Shown: one piece after another, positions 42,747-50,579 of the stretch | Position numbering within the stretch: position 1 is the stretch's first letter | How the letters are laid out: the number at the start of each line of letters is the position of its first letter | The notes under the pieces: generated by a model | Seen by the model: only the letters and a program-made list of their open reading frames with translations | Database searches by the model: none | What the model was told of the DNA's origin: nothing | Made by a program: the position numbers and the translations under genes | Assembly (NCBI RefSeq): GCF_014323725.1 | Contig: NZ_JABVED010000001.1 | Coordinates: 416,505 to 480,504 of the forward strand | Length of the DNA: 64,000 nucleotides | Direction: 5' to 3' | From: Actinokineospora xionganensis | GTDB taxonomy: Bacteria > Actinomycetota > Actinomycetes > Mycobacteriales > Pseudonocardiaceae

Positions 42747-44524
42747 GGGCCACCGCTGACCGCGTGCAGCCTGATCAAGTCTGGGAAGCGGAACCAAGCC
42801 GTGCCGGTCGGCTTCGTTCCGACGATCGAGAGCAGGTGGGCGTCCACGAGCGCTTCCATCAGGGGCTCGACCGACAGCTCGGGCAGGTCGAGCAACTGGG
42901 CGGCGGTCGGGATGTCGAACCTGGTCGGGCCCAGCCCGCACAGCTTCATCAGGGAGGTCTTCTCGAACGAGCTCAACCTGCCCCTGGCCGATTCGAGGCC
43001 GTCTCGCACGGTCAGGCTGCCGGTGCTCAGCTCCGCCAGCCGTCGGCTCTCGACCGCCAGGCGATCCGCGAACTTGCGCAGTGTCCACACTGGCCGGGAG
43101 AGGAGTTTCTCGGCGGCGATCCGGATGGCCAGGGGAGAGTGGTCGCAGAGCTCGACGATCCGCCTGGCCTGGTCGGGGTCCTGTGTCGTCCGGTCGGTTC
43201 CCAGCACGGATGTGAGCAGCGCGAGTCCCGACCGGTCGTCCAACGCGGTCAGGCCGATCGTCGTCGTCACCGCTAGGCCGCGCGCCCTGACCCGGGAAGT
43301 GATCAGCACTGCCGAACCCGGCCCGCCAGGCAGCAGGGGCAGCACCTGGTCGACCGAGGCCGCATCATCCAGAAGGACGAGCAGCCGTCGGTCAGCCGCC
43401 GCGCTGCGGAACTGCTGCGACCGGTCGTGCGTCGTGGCGGGGATTTGCCGCTCCTCGTGTCCCAGTGCGTGCAGAAAGGAACCGAGTACGTCGAACGGGT
43501 CCACCGGTCTGCCACTCGGATCATGGAGCTGGGCCACCAGCTGCCCGTCGTTGAATTTGTGCCGCAGTTGGTGCGAAAGGTGTACGGCGAACGCGCTTTT
43601 GCCGATTCCCGCCTGACCGTTCAGCGCGACCAAGGGGAGCCGGACGGACGACTCGTCGATGGCCGCGGCCGCCTGTGCCAACTCGCGTTCGCGACCGACG
43701 AAGTCGTTGATGTCGAACGGTAGTTGCGCGGGCACGGCCGCGGCTCGGACAGTGATCTCGATCGGGTCGCGAGTGGGTTCGGGCCGATCGGCGAGCAGTT
43801 CCTGGTGCAGCTGTCGCAGCCGGTGCGCGGGCTCGATGCCCAGTTGTTCGACCAGTCGCCCCCGCAGGGCCCGGTAGGCCTCTAGTCCCTCCACTCGTCG
43901 GCCCGACCGTGCGGCGGCGATCATCAGTTGCGCGGTGAACTCCTCGTGCAACGGAAACCGCGCGCAGAGTCCGGTGAGTTCGCCGATGAGCATCCGGTGC
44001 TCGCCCAACCGCAGATCCGCTTCGATTCGCTGCTCGAGCACGGCCATCCGGCGGTCGCTGAGCAACGCCGCCTGGCCGCTCAGCACCGACCCCATGTCCA
44101 GATCGCCGAGCGGGTCACCGGTCCACAGGGCCAGCGCCTGGCGCAGGTGCGCGGCGGCGGCCTTCGCATCACCATCACGGAGTGCCCGGTGTCCCTTGTC
44201 CGCCAGGCGTTCGAACTCCCACAGGTCCAGTTGGTCATCGTCGAGTCGCAACAGGTATCCGGGCGCGCGAGTCTGGATCAGGCTCCGCTGCTTGTCCGCG
44301 TGCTCCAGCGATTGCCGCAGCTGGTAGACGTGGGTCTGAACGGTCTGCCGAGCGCGCTTCGTCGACATCGCTCCCCATAACTCCTCCACGATGGCGCCCA
44401 GCGGGACGACGTGATTGGCGTTGAGAAGCAGCATGGCCAGCAAGCGTCGCGGCATCGTGGCGCTCGGGATCCGCCGAGCACCGGCTTCATCGGCGGCGAG
44501 CGGACCTAGGACGCGAAAGCGCAT
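42743..44524 (-). CDS. SARP/AfsR-type regulator (OmpR-HTH, BTAD, NB-ARC)
   Basis: A 593-residue pathway activator. The N-terminal winged helix (RRLLAMLLLNANHVVPLGAIVEELWG pattern) is followed by a bacterial transcriptional activator domain (about 95-240, including HEEFTAQLMIAAARSGR). An NB-ARC ATPase has Walker A GQAGIGKSAF near residue 305 and Walker B-like LLVLLDDAAS. It lacks the long C-terminal TPR array of full AfsR. SARPs bind direct heptameric repeats near cluster promoters and switch on antibiotic genes. It is convergent with the KAS III-like gene. Gene position makes it a likely cluster-situated activator. Confidence 0.9.
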   Translation of the reverse strand: MRFRVLGPLAADEAGARRIPSATMPRRLLAMLLLNANHVVPLGAIVEELWGAMSTKRARQTVQTHVYQLRQSLEHADKQRSLIQTRAPGYLLRLDDDQLDLWEFERLADKGHRALRDGDAKAAAAHLRQALALWTGDPLGDLDMGSVLSGQAALLSDRRMAVLEQRIEADLRLGEHRMLIGELTGLCARFPLHEEFTAQLMIAAARSGRRVEGLEAYRALRGRLVEQLGIEPAHRLRQLHQELLADRPEPTRDPIEITVRAAAVPAQLPFDINDFVGRERELAQAAAAIDESSVRLPLVALNGQAGIGKSAFAVHLSHQLRHKFNDGQLVAQLHDPSGRPVDPFDVLGSFLHALGHEERQIPATTHDRSQQFRSAAADRRLLVLLDDAASVDQVLPLLPGGPGSAVLITSRVRARGLAVTTTIGLTALDDRSGLALLTSVLGTDRTTQDPDQARRIVELCDHSPLAIRIAAEKLLSRPVWTLRKFADRLAVESRRLAELSTGSLTVRDGLESARGRLSSFEKTSLMKLCGLGPTRFDIPTAAQLLDLPELSVEPLMEALVDAHLLSIVGTKPTGTAWFRFPDLIRLHAVSGGP

Positions 44525-44575
44525 GGTTCCCCCAGTGTTCGGTGTCGCGGGTCTGCCTACGGGGCGTTCAAGCCG

Positions 44576-45058
44576 CTAGCCCGCCACCCACCGGGTCCAG
44601 TCGGTGACACCGGAGTCGGCCGCCGGTGCGTCTTGGGTGTCCGTTGCCCGGTAGACCTCGGTCCACGATGGCGGTCGCACCTCGGACGCGCTGGTGTGCC
44701 GCGCGTGCTCGCCACAGGGCACACCGGCCACGGCGCGAAGTTGCTCCCTCATCGCGGGATCAGCCACCGCCTGGGCCAGGAAGTGGGTGGACGCCGCCTC
44801 GCCGTGTTCCGCCAGGACCCTGCGCACAGCCAGGGCGGCCGCGCTCTCAGCGGTTGCGGCGTGCAGATGCCTCCCATGCTCCATTCGCCGCAGCACTGCG
44901 CCTTTCGCCGCAAGCCGGACGAGCACCGTCATTATGGTCGTGTAAGCCAACTGTTTTTCCTGGGCGGCATTCACCTGGTTGAGAATTTCCCGAACAGTCA
45001 GCGGCCCAGACGATGACCAGAGGATGTCGAGAACAGTGTTCTCGAGTCCCGACCGCAT
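44576..45058 (-). CDS. BlaI/MecI/CopY-family repressor
   Basis: A 160-residue member with the DNA-binding pattern LENTVLDILWSSSGPLTVREILNQV and AYTTIMTVLVRLAAKGAVLRR and a longer than usual C-terminal tail (about 45 extra residues with no known domain). The ATG at 45058 follows GAAGGGG. It is divergent from the LAL regulator gene at 45172 and downstream of the SARP promoter region, placing three regulators together. No protease partner is present. Confidence 0.87.
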   Translation of the reverse strand: MRSGLENTVLDILWSSSGPLTVREILNQVNAAQEKQLAYTTIMTVLVRLAAKGAVLRRMEHGRHLHAATAESAAALAVRRVLAEHGEAASTHFLAQAVADPAMREQLRAVAGVPCGEHARHTSASEVRPPSWTEVYRATDTQDAPAADSGVTDWTRWVAG

Positions 45059-45171
45059 ACATTCGCCCCTTCGTCGGACCCTGTTCCCCATTTCCGGCCG
45101 TAGGCTACCCAACAACTGGACGGTTTTGTAGAGTGCGCCACGGGGTGTCCACGCTGGGGGAAGGCAGGCAA

Positions 45172-47607
45172 GTGGCTGGAGAGCGGGCGGCGTTACGTGA
45201 CCGGAATCACGAATGTCGACAAGTAGTCGACATGCTCAGCGGGCCCACTCGGAAACAGAACGCGATCGTGTTCGAGGGCGCGTACGGGATCGGCAAGACG
45301 CGACTACTACAAGAATCCGTAGAAATAGCCGCAGCTCGGAGCATTGCGGTGGTCGATTGCTCTGCTGAGAGCGGCGATCTCGAAATCGGCGAATGCGTGA
45401 GTCCGATATCCGCTCGCCCCTATCGGGTGGCGATCGCCGACCTCGGCACCGCCTTGGCGGGGCTGGGATCGTGCCCGTCGGTACTGGTCGTCATGGACGA
45501 CGCGGACCACCTCGGCGCCGAGGCGGTGAACAAGGTCATGGCGAACGGGGTGACCGCACCCCACGTGTCCTGGCTTGTCGCGACAGCGGACAGCGCGGTT
45601 TCGGCCGAGTTCGCCGACGGCCTCGGTGTGCCCGCGATCCGACTGCGGCCGTGGTCGGATCAGACCGTCGCCCAAGTCGCCCGCGACCACCTGGGTGCCG
45701 CGTGCGGACGTGAACTCCTTGAGCTGCTCGATGTGGCGGGCGGCGTACCACTCTTCGTCGTCGGCATGATCGAGGGACTTGAGGCCGAGGGCAGGTTGCG
45801 GACCGTCGACGGTGAGATCCGGCCGACTTCCACTCGGCTGCCCCGACGAGTTCTCGACCTCGTCGAGTCTCGCGTGTGCGGGCTGTCGCCCAAGGCGTTG
45901 AAGCTGCTCCGGGTCGCGGCGATGCTGGGGACACGCTTCGGCGTCGCCGAACTCGCCGGGCTGATCGGGGAGAGTGTGGCCGCCAACCTTCTCGAACTGG
46001 ACGAAGTCCTTGCCACTGGTGTGCTGCGGACGACTGGTGACCGGTTCGCCTTCGACCACGAACTCACCCGCATGGTCATCGCCCGATCAGTGCCCGCGCT
46101 GGTACAGCGCGCGCTGCGCGAAGACGTCGACCGTGTCCGAACGTCCGCGGCCAGCCGGATCGACTCGGACCCTGAGCCGGTCCGCGCGCCGCACGCCGTG
46201 CAAGCCGTCGGGGCACTGGCCGCGGCGGGCAACTTCGCCGCCGCGACCCATCTGGCGGAAGAGACGCTCGCGCAAGGCGTGCACGACACTTCCGCGGCCG
46301 AGCTGCGCGGACTGCTCGCCCACCTGCTCCTGTGGCGGGGAGACCAGTCCGGGGCGCTCAATGCCGCGGATGAGGTCATCGCGGGCGAGGACGTCCCGGT
46401 GACGATCACCGCCGCCGCGGCGGCGGGCAGGCTGCTGGCGCTGTCGATCGGTGACGAGCAGCGCGGCAGACACGAGGCGGAGCGACTGCTCGACGGTCGG
46501 GAGGGCACTGCCGATCTCGCCGATGCGCTCTTGGCCCGCGGCCTGGTCGCGGACGGCTTGTTCACCAGCGGGGACCTCGTCGCCGGCCTGCGGGTCATGC
46601 GTGAGACCGCGGCGAGGGCGGCCACCCACCCGTGGTGGGGCGCCTGGCACCGACTGTCATTGGCCGCCCGGCTCGGCCAACTCGGCTTGGACGCCGAGGC
46701 AGGCGAACTCGTCGGCAATCTGGTTCCCGAGTCCGATCAGTGGGGTCTGGCCATGAGTTCAGGTCGCTCCGGCGTCGAGCGGGCCCGGCTGTCCGCCCGG
46801 CGCGGCAAACTGCGGGACGCCGCGACGGCGGTGCGGGTCGCGCTGTCGACGGCGAAGCAGGCGGGCTGCCCGCTCTTCGTCCCGGACGGGCTGGCGATCC
46901 TCGCCAAGGCCGCACTCGCCGACCGCGACCTGCCCGGCGCCGTGCAGCACGTCAAGCATGCTCGCGCGGTGGCCCGCGAGGCCGCCGTCATGCCTTCCGT
47001 CGCCGTGGACTGGATGGATCTGCGGCTGACCGCCGAGACCCACGGCGCCCGTGCCGCCGTGCACCTGGTGGAAACCAGGATGGCGGGGCTGGTCACATCG
47101 AGCGGGCTGTACCTGGACGAGCCAGGCGCCGCCGCCTGGCTGATCGACCTCGGTCGCGGCGTGGGCAGCCGCGAACTGGCCAATACCGCACTGGTCGTCA
47201 CGCAGTGGCTGGCGGAGTCGAATCCGGGGTTCGCCCCGGTCGCCGCGGCCGCGGTCCACGCGCGGGGCCTGCACGATGGCGATCCCGAGTTGCTGTCCCG
47301 CGCGGCCGCCGAGCACACCGATCCCTGGGCGGCCGCGCTGGCCGAACGAAACATCGCGGAGTTGGCGACCGCGGGGGATCAGCGTCCCGAACGGCTCGCC
47401 GTGGCTCGGCCGGTCGATCTGGAGCAGGAGTGGGACCGGCTCACCGACACCCAACGCGGCATCGCGCGTCTGGCCGGAGCGGGGATGACCAACCAGCAGA
47501 TCGCCCGCCGGGTCCAGCTCTCGCCGCACACGGTGAACTATCACCTACGCGCCATGTACCGCAAGCTCGGGATTTCCTCGCGCGCCGAACTCGCCCGCTT
47601 CACCTGA
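45172..47607 (+). CDS. LAL-family LuxR regulator (large ATP-binding)
   Basis: An 811-residue regulator. The N-terminal AAA-type ATPase has Walker A GAYGIGKTRLL near residue 36 and a Walker B-like SVLVVMDDADHL. A long helical middle region follows, then a C-terminal LuxR helix-turn-helix (LTDTQRGIARLAGAGMTNQQ and QIARRVQLSPHTVNYHLRAM, residues about 745-800). The GTG at 45172 is chosen because GGGGGAAGG lies eight bases upstream; an earlier GTG at 45145 lacks a good site. LAL proteins are pathway-specific activators of polyketide clusters. The 3' end overlaps the convergent isochorismatase gene by about 60 bases. Confidence 0.9.
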   Translation: MAGERAALRDRNHECRQVVDMLSGPTRKQNAIVFEGAYGIGKTRLLQESVEIAAARSIAVVDCSAESGDLEIGECVSPISARPYRVAIADLGTALAGLGSCPSVLVVMDDADHLGAEAVNKVMANGVTAPHVSWLVATADSAVSAEFADGLGVPAIRLRPWSDQTVAQVARDHLGAACGRELLELLDVAGGVPLFVVGMIEGLEAEGRLRTVDGEIRPTSTRLPRRVLDLVESRVCGLSPKALKLLRVAAMLGTRFGVAELAGLIGESVAANLLELDEVLATGVLRTTGDRFAFDHELTRMVIARSVPALVQRALREDVDRVRTSAASRIDSDPEPVRAPHAVQAVGALAAAGNFAAATHLAEETLAQGVHDTSAAELRGLLAHLLLWRGDQSGALNAADEVIAGEDVPVTITAAAAAGRLLALSIGDEQRGRHEAERLLDGREGTADLADALLARGLVADGLFTSGDLVAGLRVMRETAARAATHPWWGAWHRLSLAARLGQLGLDAEAGELVGNLVPESDQWGLAMSSGRSGVERARLSARRGKLRDAATAVRVALSTAKQAGCPLFVPDGLAILAKAALADRDLPGAVQHVKHARAVAREAAVMPSVAVDWMDLRLTAETHGARAAVHLVETRMAGLVTSSGLYLDEPGAAAWLIDLGRGVGSRELANTALVVTQWLAESNPGFAPVAAAAVHARGLHDGDPELLSRAAAEHTDPWAAALAERNIAELATAGDQRPERLAVARPVDLEQEWDRLTDTQRGIARLAGAGMTNQQIARRVQLSPHTVNYHLRAMYRKLGISSRAELARFT

Positions 47608-48249
47608 GTTCGGGCGGCCCAACATCTGCAGCACGCTCGCCGTCATGGGGGTCACCGCGCACCGTTTCGCCGCATAGGTCACCGCCATCATGTGCTCCTC
47701 GCGGGAGAAGTCGGCGATGGCGTCGGCGACCAAGAAGGTCTCGATGTCGTTGGTGTACGCGTCGCACGCGGTCATGAGGCAGCCGACGTGGGCGAAGACA
47801 CCGCAGACGATGAGCTGGTCTCGCCCGCTCTCCCCGAGCAACTCCAGAAGGGTGGATCGGTGGAACGCGCTGTAGCGCCACTTCGTGAACACGTGGTCGC
47901 CCTCAGCGGGCTCGATCCCGTCGACGATCTTGCGGTGATCGGCCGACACGGTCATGCCCGGCCCCCAGAAATCCTTGAGCAGCCCCCGCTGTTCGTCGGT
48001 CATCCCGCCCGGCTGGGCGGTGTAGGCGACGGGGACGCCGAGTGCCGCGCACCGGTCCCGCAGCAGACGCACGTTGTCCACCAGCGGTACGACCGGGGAC
48101 TCCCCAGGGGGAAACGGGCGGAGGAAGTAGCGCTGCATGTCATGGATCAGCAAGACGGCGCGACGCGGATCTGGTTGCCACCGGGCGATGTTCACCGGGA
48201 TCTCGTCCTCGGTGGGCATCGCGTAAGGCTCGATCGTGGGGATTCCCAT
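47545..48249 (-). CDS. phzD: PhzD-type isochorismatase (ADIC hydrolase)
   Basis: A 234-residue isochorismatase-fold hydrolase. RAVLLIHDMQRYFLRPF carries the catalytic Asp, FTKWRYSAFHRSTLLELL the Lys, and LIVCGVFAHVGCLMTACDAY ends the active-site core. The N-terminus IPTIEPYAMPTEDEIPVNIARWQPDP is highly typical of PhzD and DhbB/EntB enzymes. No ArCP domain follows. With the ADIC synthase gene nearby it should cut the pyruvyl group from 2-amino-2-deoxyisochorismate to give 2,3-dihydro-3-hydroxyanthranilate. The start at 48249 (MGIPTIE) sits just downstream of the dehydrogenase gene stop. Confidence 0.93.
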   Translation of the reverse strand: MGIPTIEPYAMPTEDEIPVNIARWQPDPRRAVLLIHDMQRYFLRPFPPGESPVVPLVDNVRLLRDRCAALGVPVAYTAQPGGMTDEQRGLLKDFWGPGMTVSADHRKIVDGIEPAEGDHVFTKWRYSAFHRSTLLELLGESGRDQLIVCGVFAHVGCLMTACDAYTNDIETFLVADAIADFSREEHMMAVTYAAKRCAVTPMTASVLQMLGRPNSGEAGEFGARGNPELAVHGA

Positions 48250-48278
48250 GTTGGCTCCAAGTAGGTTCGTGGGTCGGT

Positions 48279-49064
48279 TCAGGCGCCCAGCGCGGCGCCG
48301 CCGTCCACGCACAGTTCCTGCATCGTGATGTGGTTCGCCGCGTCCGACAGCAGAAAGACCACGGCGTCGGCGATGTCGTCGGGCTGGGCGATCTTGCCGA
48401 GTGGAATACCGACCCGAAAGGCACCGGGTGACCCGACGATCGCGTCCGCCGCGCCGTCTGCCCCGGTCCACAGCGCGCGCATCATCGACGTGTCGGTCGA
48501 GCCAGGGGAGACCACGTTGCAGCGGACGTGAAAGGCCGACAGTTCGAGCGCCAACGTCTTCGTGAACGCGATCGACGCCGCCTTGGACGCCCCATACGCG
48601 GCCATCGACGTCCTCGGGACGTTGGCCGCGTTGGAGGCGACCGTGACGATCGCGCCCTGCTTGCGCTCGACCATTTTCCGCGCCGCGGCGCGAGAGGCGA
48701 GGAACACGCCCTTGGTGTTGACGTCGAACGTCCTCACCCAGTCCTCCTCGCTGAGATCCAGTGCGTGACCTGTGCGCAGCACGCCGGCGGTGTTGACGAG
48801 GAAATCGATCCCGCCGAAGCGGCGCTCCACCCGGTCGACGGCGGCGTCGACAGCTTCGCCCGACGTCACGTCGGCGGTGACGAACTCCAGGCGATCACGA
48901 TCGCCGCCCAGGCGGTCGGCCAAGGCGTCGAGTCCCGCCTGGTGTCCGTCGAGCGCACCCACAAGCGCGCCCTGGGACAGGAGCTTGCTGGCCACCGCGG
49001 AACCGATCCCACCCGCGGCGCCGGTCACCACCGCGACCTTGCCTTCCAGCCCTCGCATCCGCAC
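48279..49064 (-). CDS. EntA-type SDR dehydrogenase forming 3-hydroxyanthranilate
   Basis: A 261-residue short-chain dehydrogenase with TGAAGGIG (NAD binding), NTAGV, a catalytic Ser in [17 protein letters not shown] (Tyr/Lys) and the C-terminal [16 protein letters not shown]. It resembles 2,3-dihydro-2,3-dihydroxybenzoate dehydrogenases. Given PhzE and PhzD neighbours, it probably oxidises 2,3-dihydro-3-hydroxyanthranilate to 3-hydroxyanthranilate, as proposed for calcimycin and benzoxazole clusters. The GTG at 49064 has AAGGAG six bases upstream; an ATG two codons later is possible. It lies 11 bases after the DAHP synthase gene and before phzD, in one operon. Confidence 0.88.
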   Translation of the reverse strand: MRMRGLEGKVAVVTGAAGGIGSAVASKLLSQGALVGALDGHQAGLDALADRLGGDRDRLEFVTADVTSGEAVDAAVDRVERRFGGIDFLVNTAGVLRTGHALDLSEEDWVRTFDVNTKGVFLASRAAARKMVERKQGAIVTVASNAANVPRTSMAAYGASKAASIAFTKTLALELSAFHVRCNVVSPGSTDTSMMRALWTGADGAADAIVGSPGAFRVGIPLGKIAQPDDIADAVVFLLSDAANHITMQELCVDGGAALGA

Positions 49065-49075
49065 GTCGTTCTCCT

Positions 49076-50329
49076 TCACGGTGTTCGCATCGCCAGAGCG
49101 ACGCCGGTGCGGGCGGCGCGCCACTCACGCACGACTTCGTTGGCCTGGCTCGGGTTGAGGCGTGGATCGCAGTGGGTCAGATAGGGCGGCGCGCCCGGGG
49201 TGCGGAGCTGGTCGAACTCGGCGTCGGTCCGCACGCACTCCAGGACGTCGTCCGGCGTGATCTCCAGGTGCAGGCCTCCCGGTGTCCCGCCCTCGGCGTC
49301 GACCGCGGCCCGGAAACGCCACGTCTCGGTCACCACTTGGTCCAGCCGCCGGGTCTTGTGACCGTTCCCGGTCGTCGTGATGTTCGCGTGCATCGGGTCG
49401 CAGAGCCAGATCACGGGGAATCCGGCCCGCCGGACAGCGCGCACCAAGCCCGGGAGTCGCTGCGCTACCGAGTCTGCGCCTAGTCGGGCGATGAGCGTGA
49501 GCCTGCCGGGCTCGCGCCCGGGATCAAGCTTTTCGCACAGGGCCACCAGGTCGTTCGCGGTCATCGTGGGACCGACCTTGCACGCCACGGGGTTGACCAC
49601 GGCGGCGAGCAACTGCACATGAGCGCCGTCGAGCTGCCTAGTCCGGTCGCCGATCCACGGCCAGTGCGTCGAGGTCAGCAGGTGCTTGTCCTCGTGGATA
49701 GGGCGCAGCAGCGGCAGCTCGTAGTCGAGCACCAGCGCTTCATGGCTGGTCCACACGCGATCGCCGCGTGCGGCACGGTGGCGCAGGTAGCGCGTCGCCG
49801 TCGAGGCCGCGCGGTAACACTCGACCAGGCGCAGCGGATCAGCTTGGCGCAGGTCCGCGTCCGGCCGTGGATCGTTGATCATGTGGCCGCGGAATACCGG
49901 CAACTCCTGGTCGCCGTGGCGCTCGGTGGGCCGCGACCGCGGCTTGGCGAACTGCCCCGCGAGCCTGCCGACCCGAACCACCGGGCGGCCGGAATCGGCG
50001 CCCATCCTGGTGGCCAGGGCGTCGAGCAGGTGGGCTTTGCGCTCGACGAGCTCTGGCACGCACTCCGACGGATCCTCAGCGCAATCGCCTGCCTGTAGCA
50101 CCTGGCCGCGGCCTTCGGCGACGTCGGCGAGCGCCGCGCGCAGCTCGTTCACCTCTGAGGGTGTGACCAGCCACCCGGCCGCGGACAGCAGATCGCGGCT
50201 TTTGGCCAGCAGCGGACCGGCCCACGTGGGCTGTTGGGCCGCCGGAGCCAAGCCCCATGTGATCACCTCGCGGTCATCGCCAATCTGGTTGGTTCTCGGA
50301 CTTTCCGGCATGCGGGTATGCGAGAGCAT
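49076..50329 (-). CDS. phzC: Class II DAHP synthase (PhzC-type)
   Basis: A 417-residue plant-type (class II) 3-deoxy-D-arabino-heptulosonate 7-phosphate synthase, the first step of the shikimate route. Motifs include VLQAGDCAEDP, RVGRLAGQFAKPRS, FRGHMINDP, RTRQLDGAHVQLLAAVVNPVACKVGP and VIWLCDPMHANITTT with the metal-binding residues. It is somewhat shorter than housekeeping AroG forms, as in secondary-metabolite copies, which may relieve feedback control (inference). It heads the operon DAHPS-SDR-PhzD, divergent from the phzE-type gene across an operator-rich promoter. The ATG at 50329 follows AAAAGGA. Confidence 0.93.
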   Translation of the reverse strand: MLSHTRMPESPRTNQIGDDREVITWGLAPAAQQPTWAGPLLAKSRDLLSAAGWLVTPSEVNELRAALADVAEGRGQVLQAGDCAEDPSECVPELVERKAHLLDALATRMGADSGRPVVRVGRLAGQFAKPRSRPTERHGDQELPVFRGHMINDPRPDADLRQADPLRLVECYRAASTATRYLRHRAARGDRVWTSHEALVLDYELPLLRPIHEDKHLLTSTHWPWIGDRTRQLDGAHVQLLAAVVNPVACKVGPTMTANDLVALCEKLDPGREPGRLTLIARLGADSVAQRLPGLVRAVRRAGFPVIWLCDPMHANITTTGNGHKTRRLDQVVTETWRFRAAVDAEGGTPGGLHLEITPDDVLECVRTDAEFDQLRTPGAPPYLTHCDPRLNPSQANEVVREWRAARTGVALAMRTP

Positions 50330-50402
50330 CGCGTCCTTTTCCCCCAGGCACTCTTTATCTCGGCCTCGACTTCGAGGTTAGCATCGAATAAAACGAGAAA
50401 TG

Positions 50403-50450
50403 ACTACTATTAGCGGTAGTTGGATCGTGCGCGTCGCTACACCCGTGTAG
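50403..50450. promoter_or_regulatory. Paired BlaI-like operators in the DAHPS/PhzE divergent promoter
   Basis: ACTAC-8 bases-GTAGT (50403-50420) and CTACAC-CC-GTGTAG (50437-50450) lie in the roughly 250-base region between the two divergent 3-hydroxyanthranilate operons. The first has the same arm spacing as the TACTA/TAGTA site at 18541-18558. They suggest repression of both operons by a BlaI-family protein of the cluster. Confidence 0.6.
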
Positions 50451-50579
50451 TAGCCGAATTATTTACGTGAGCAGTGTCCTCCGCCGGTCATCGGTAATAG
50501 CGTGGCGATTGGTGGGTTGTTCAGGGAAACAGCGTCTTTGTGCGGACTGCCGCCCGCCGCCATGGGGAGGGAACTCGAA

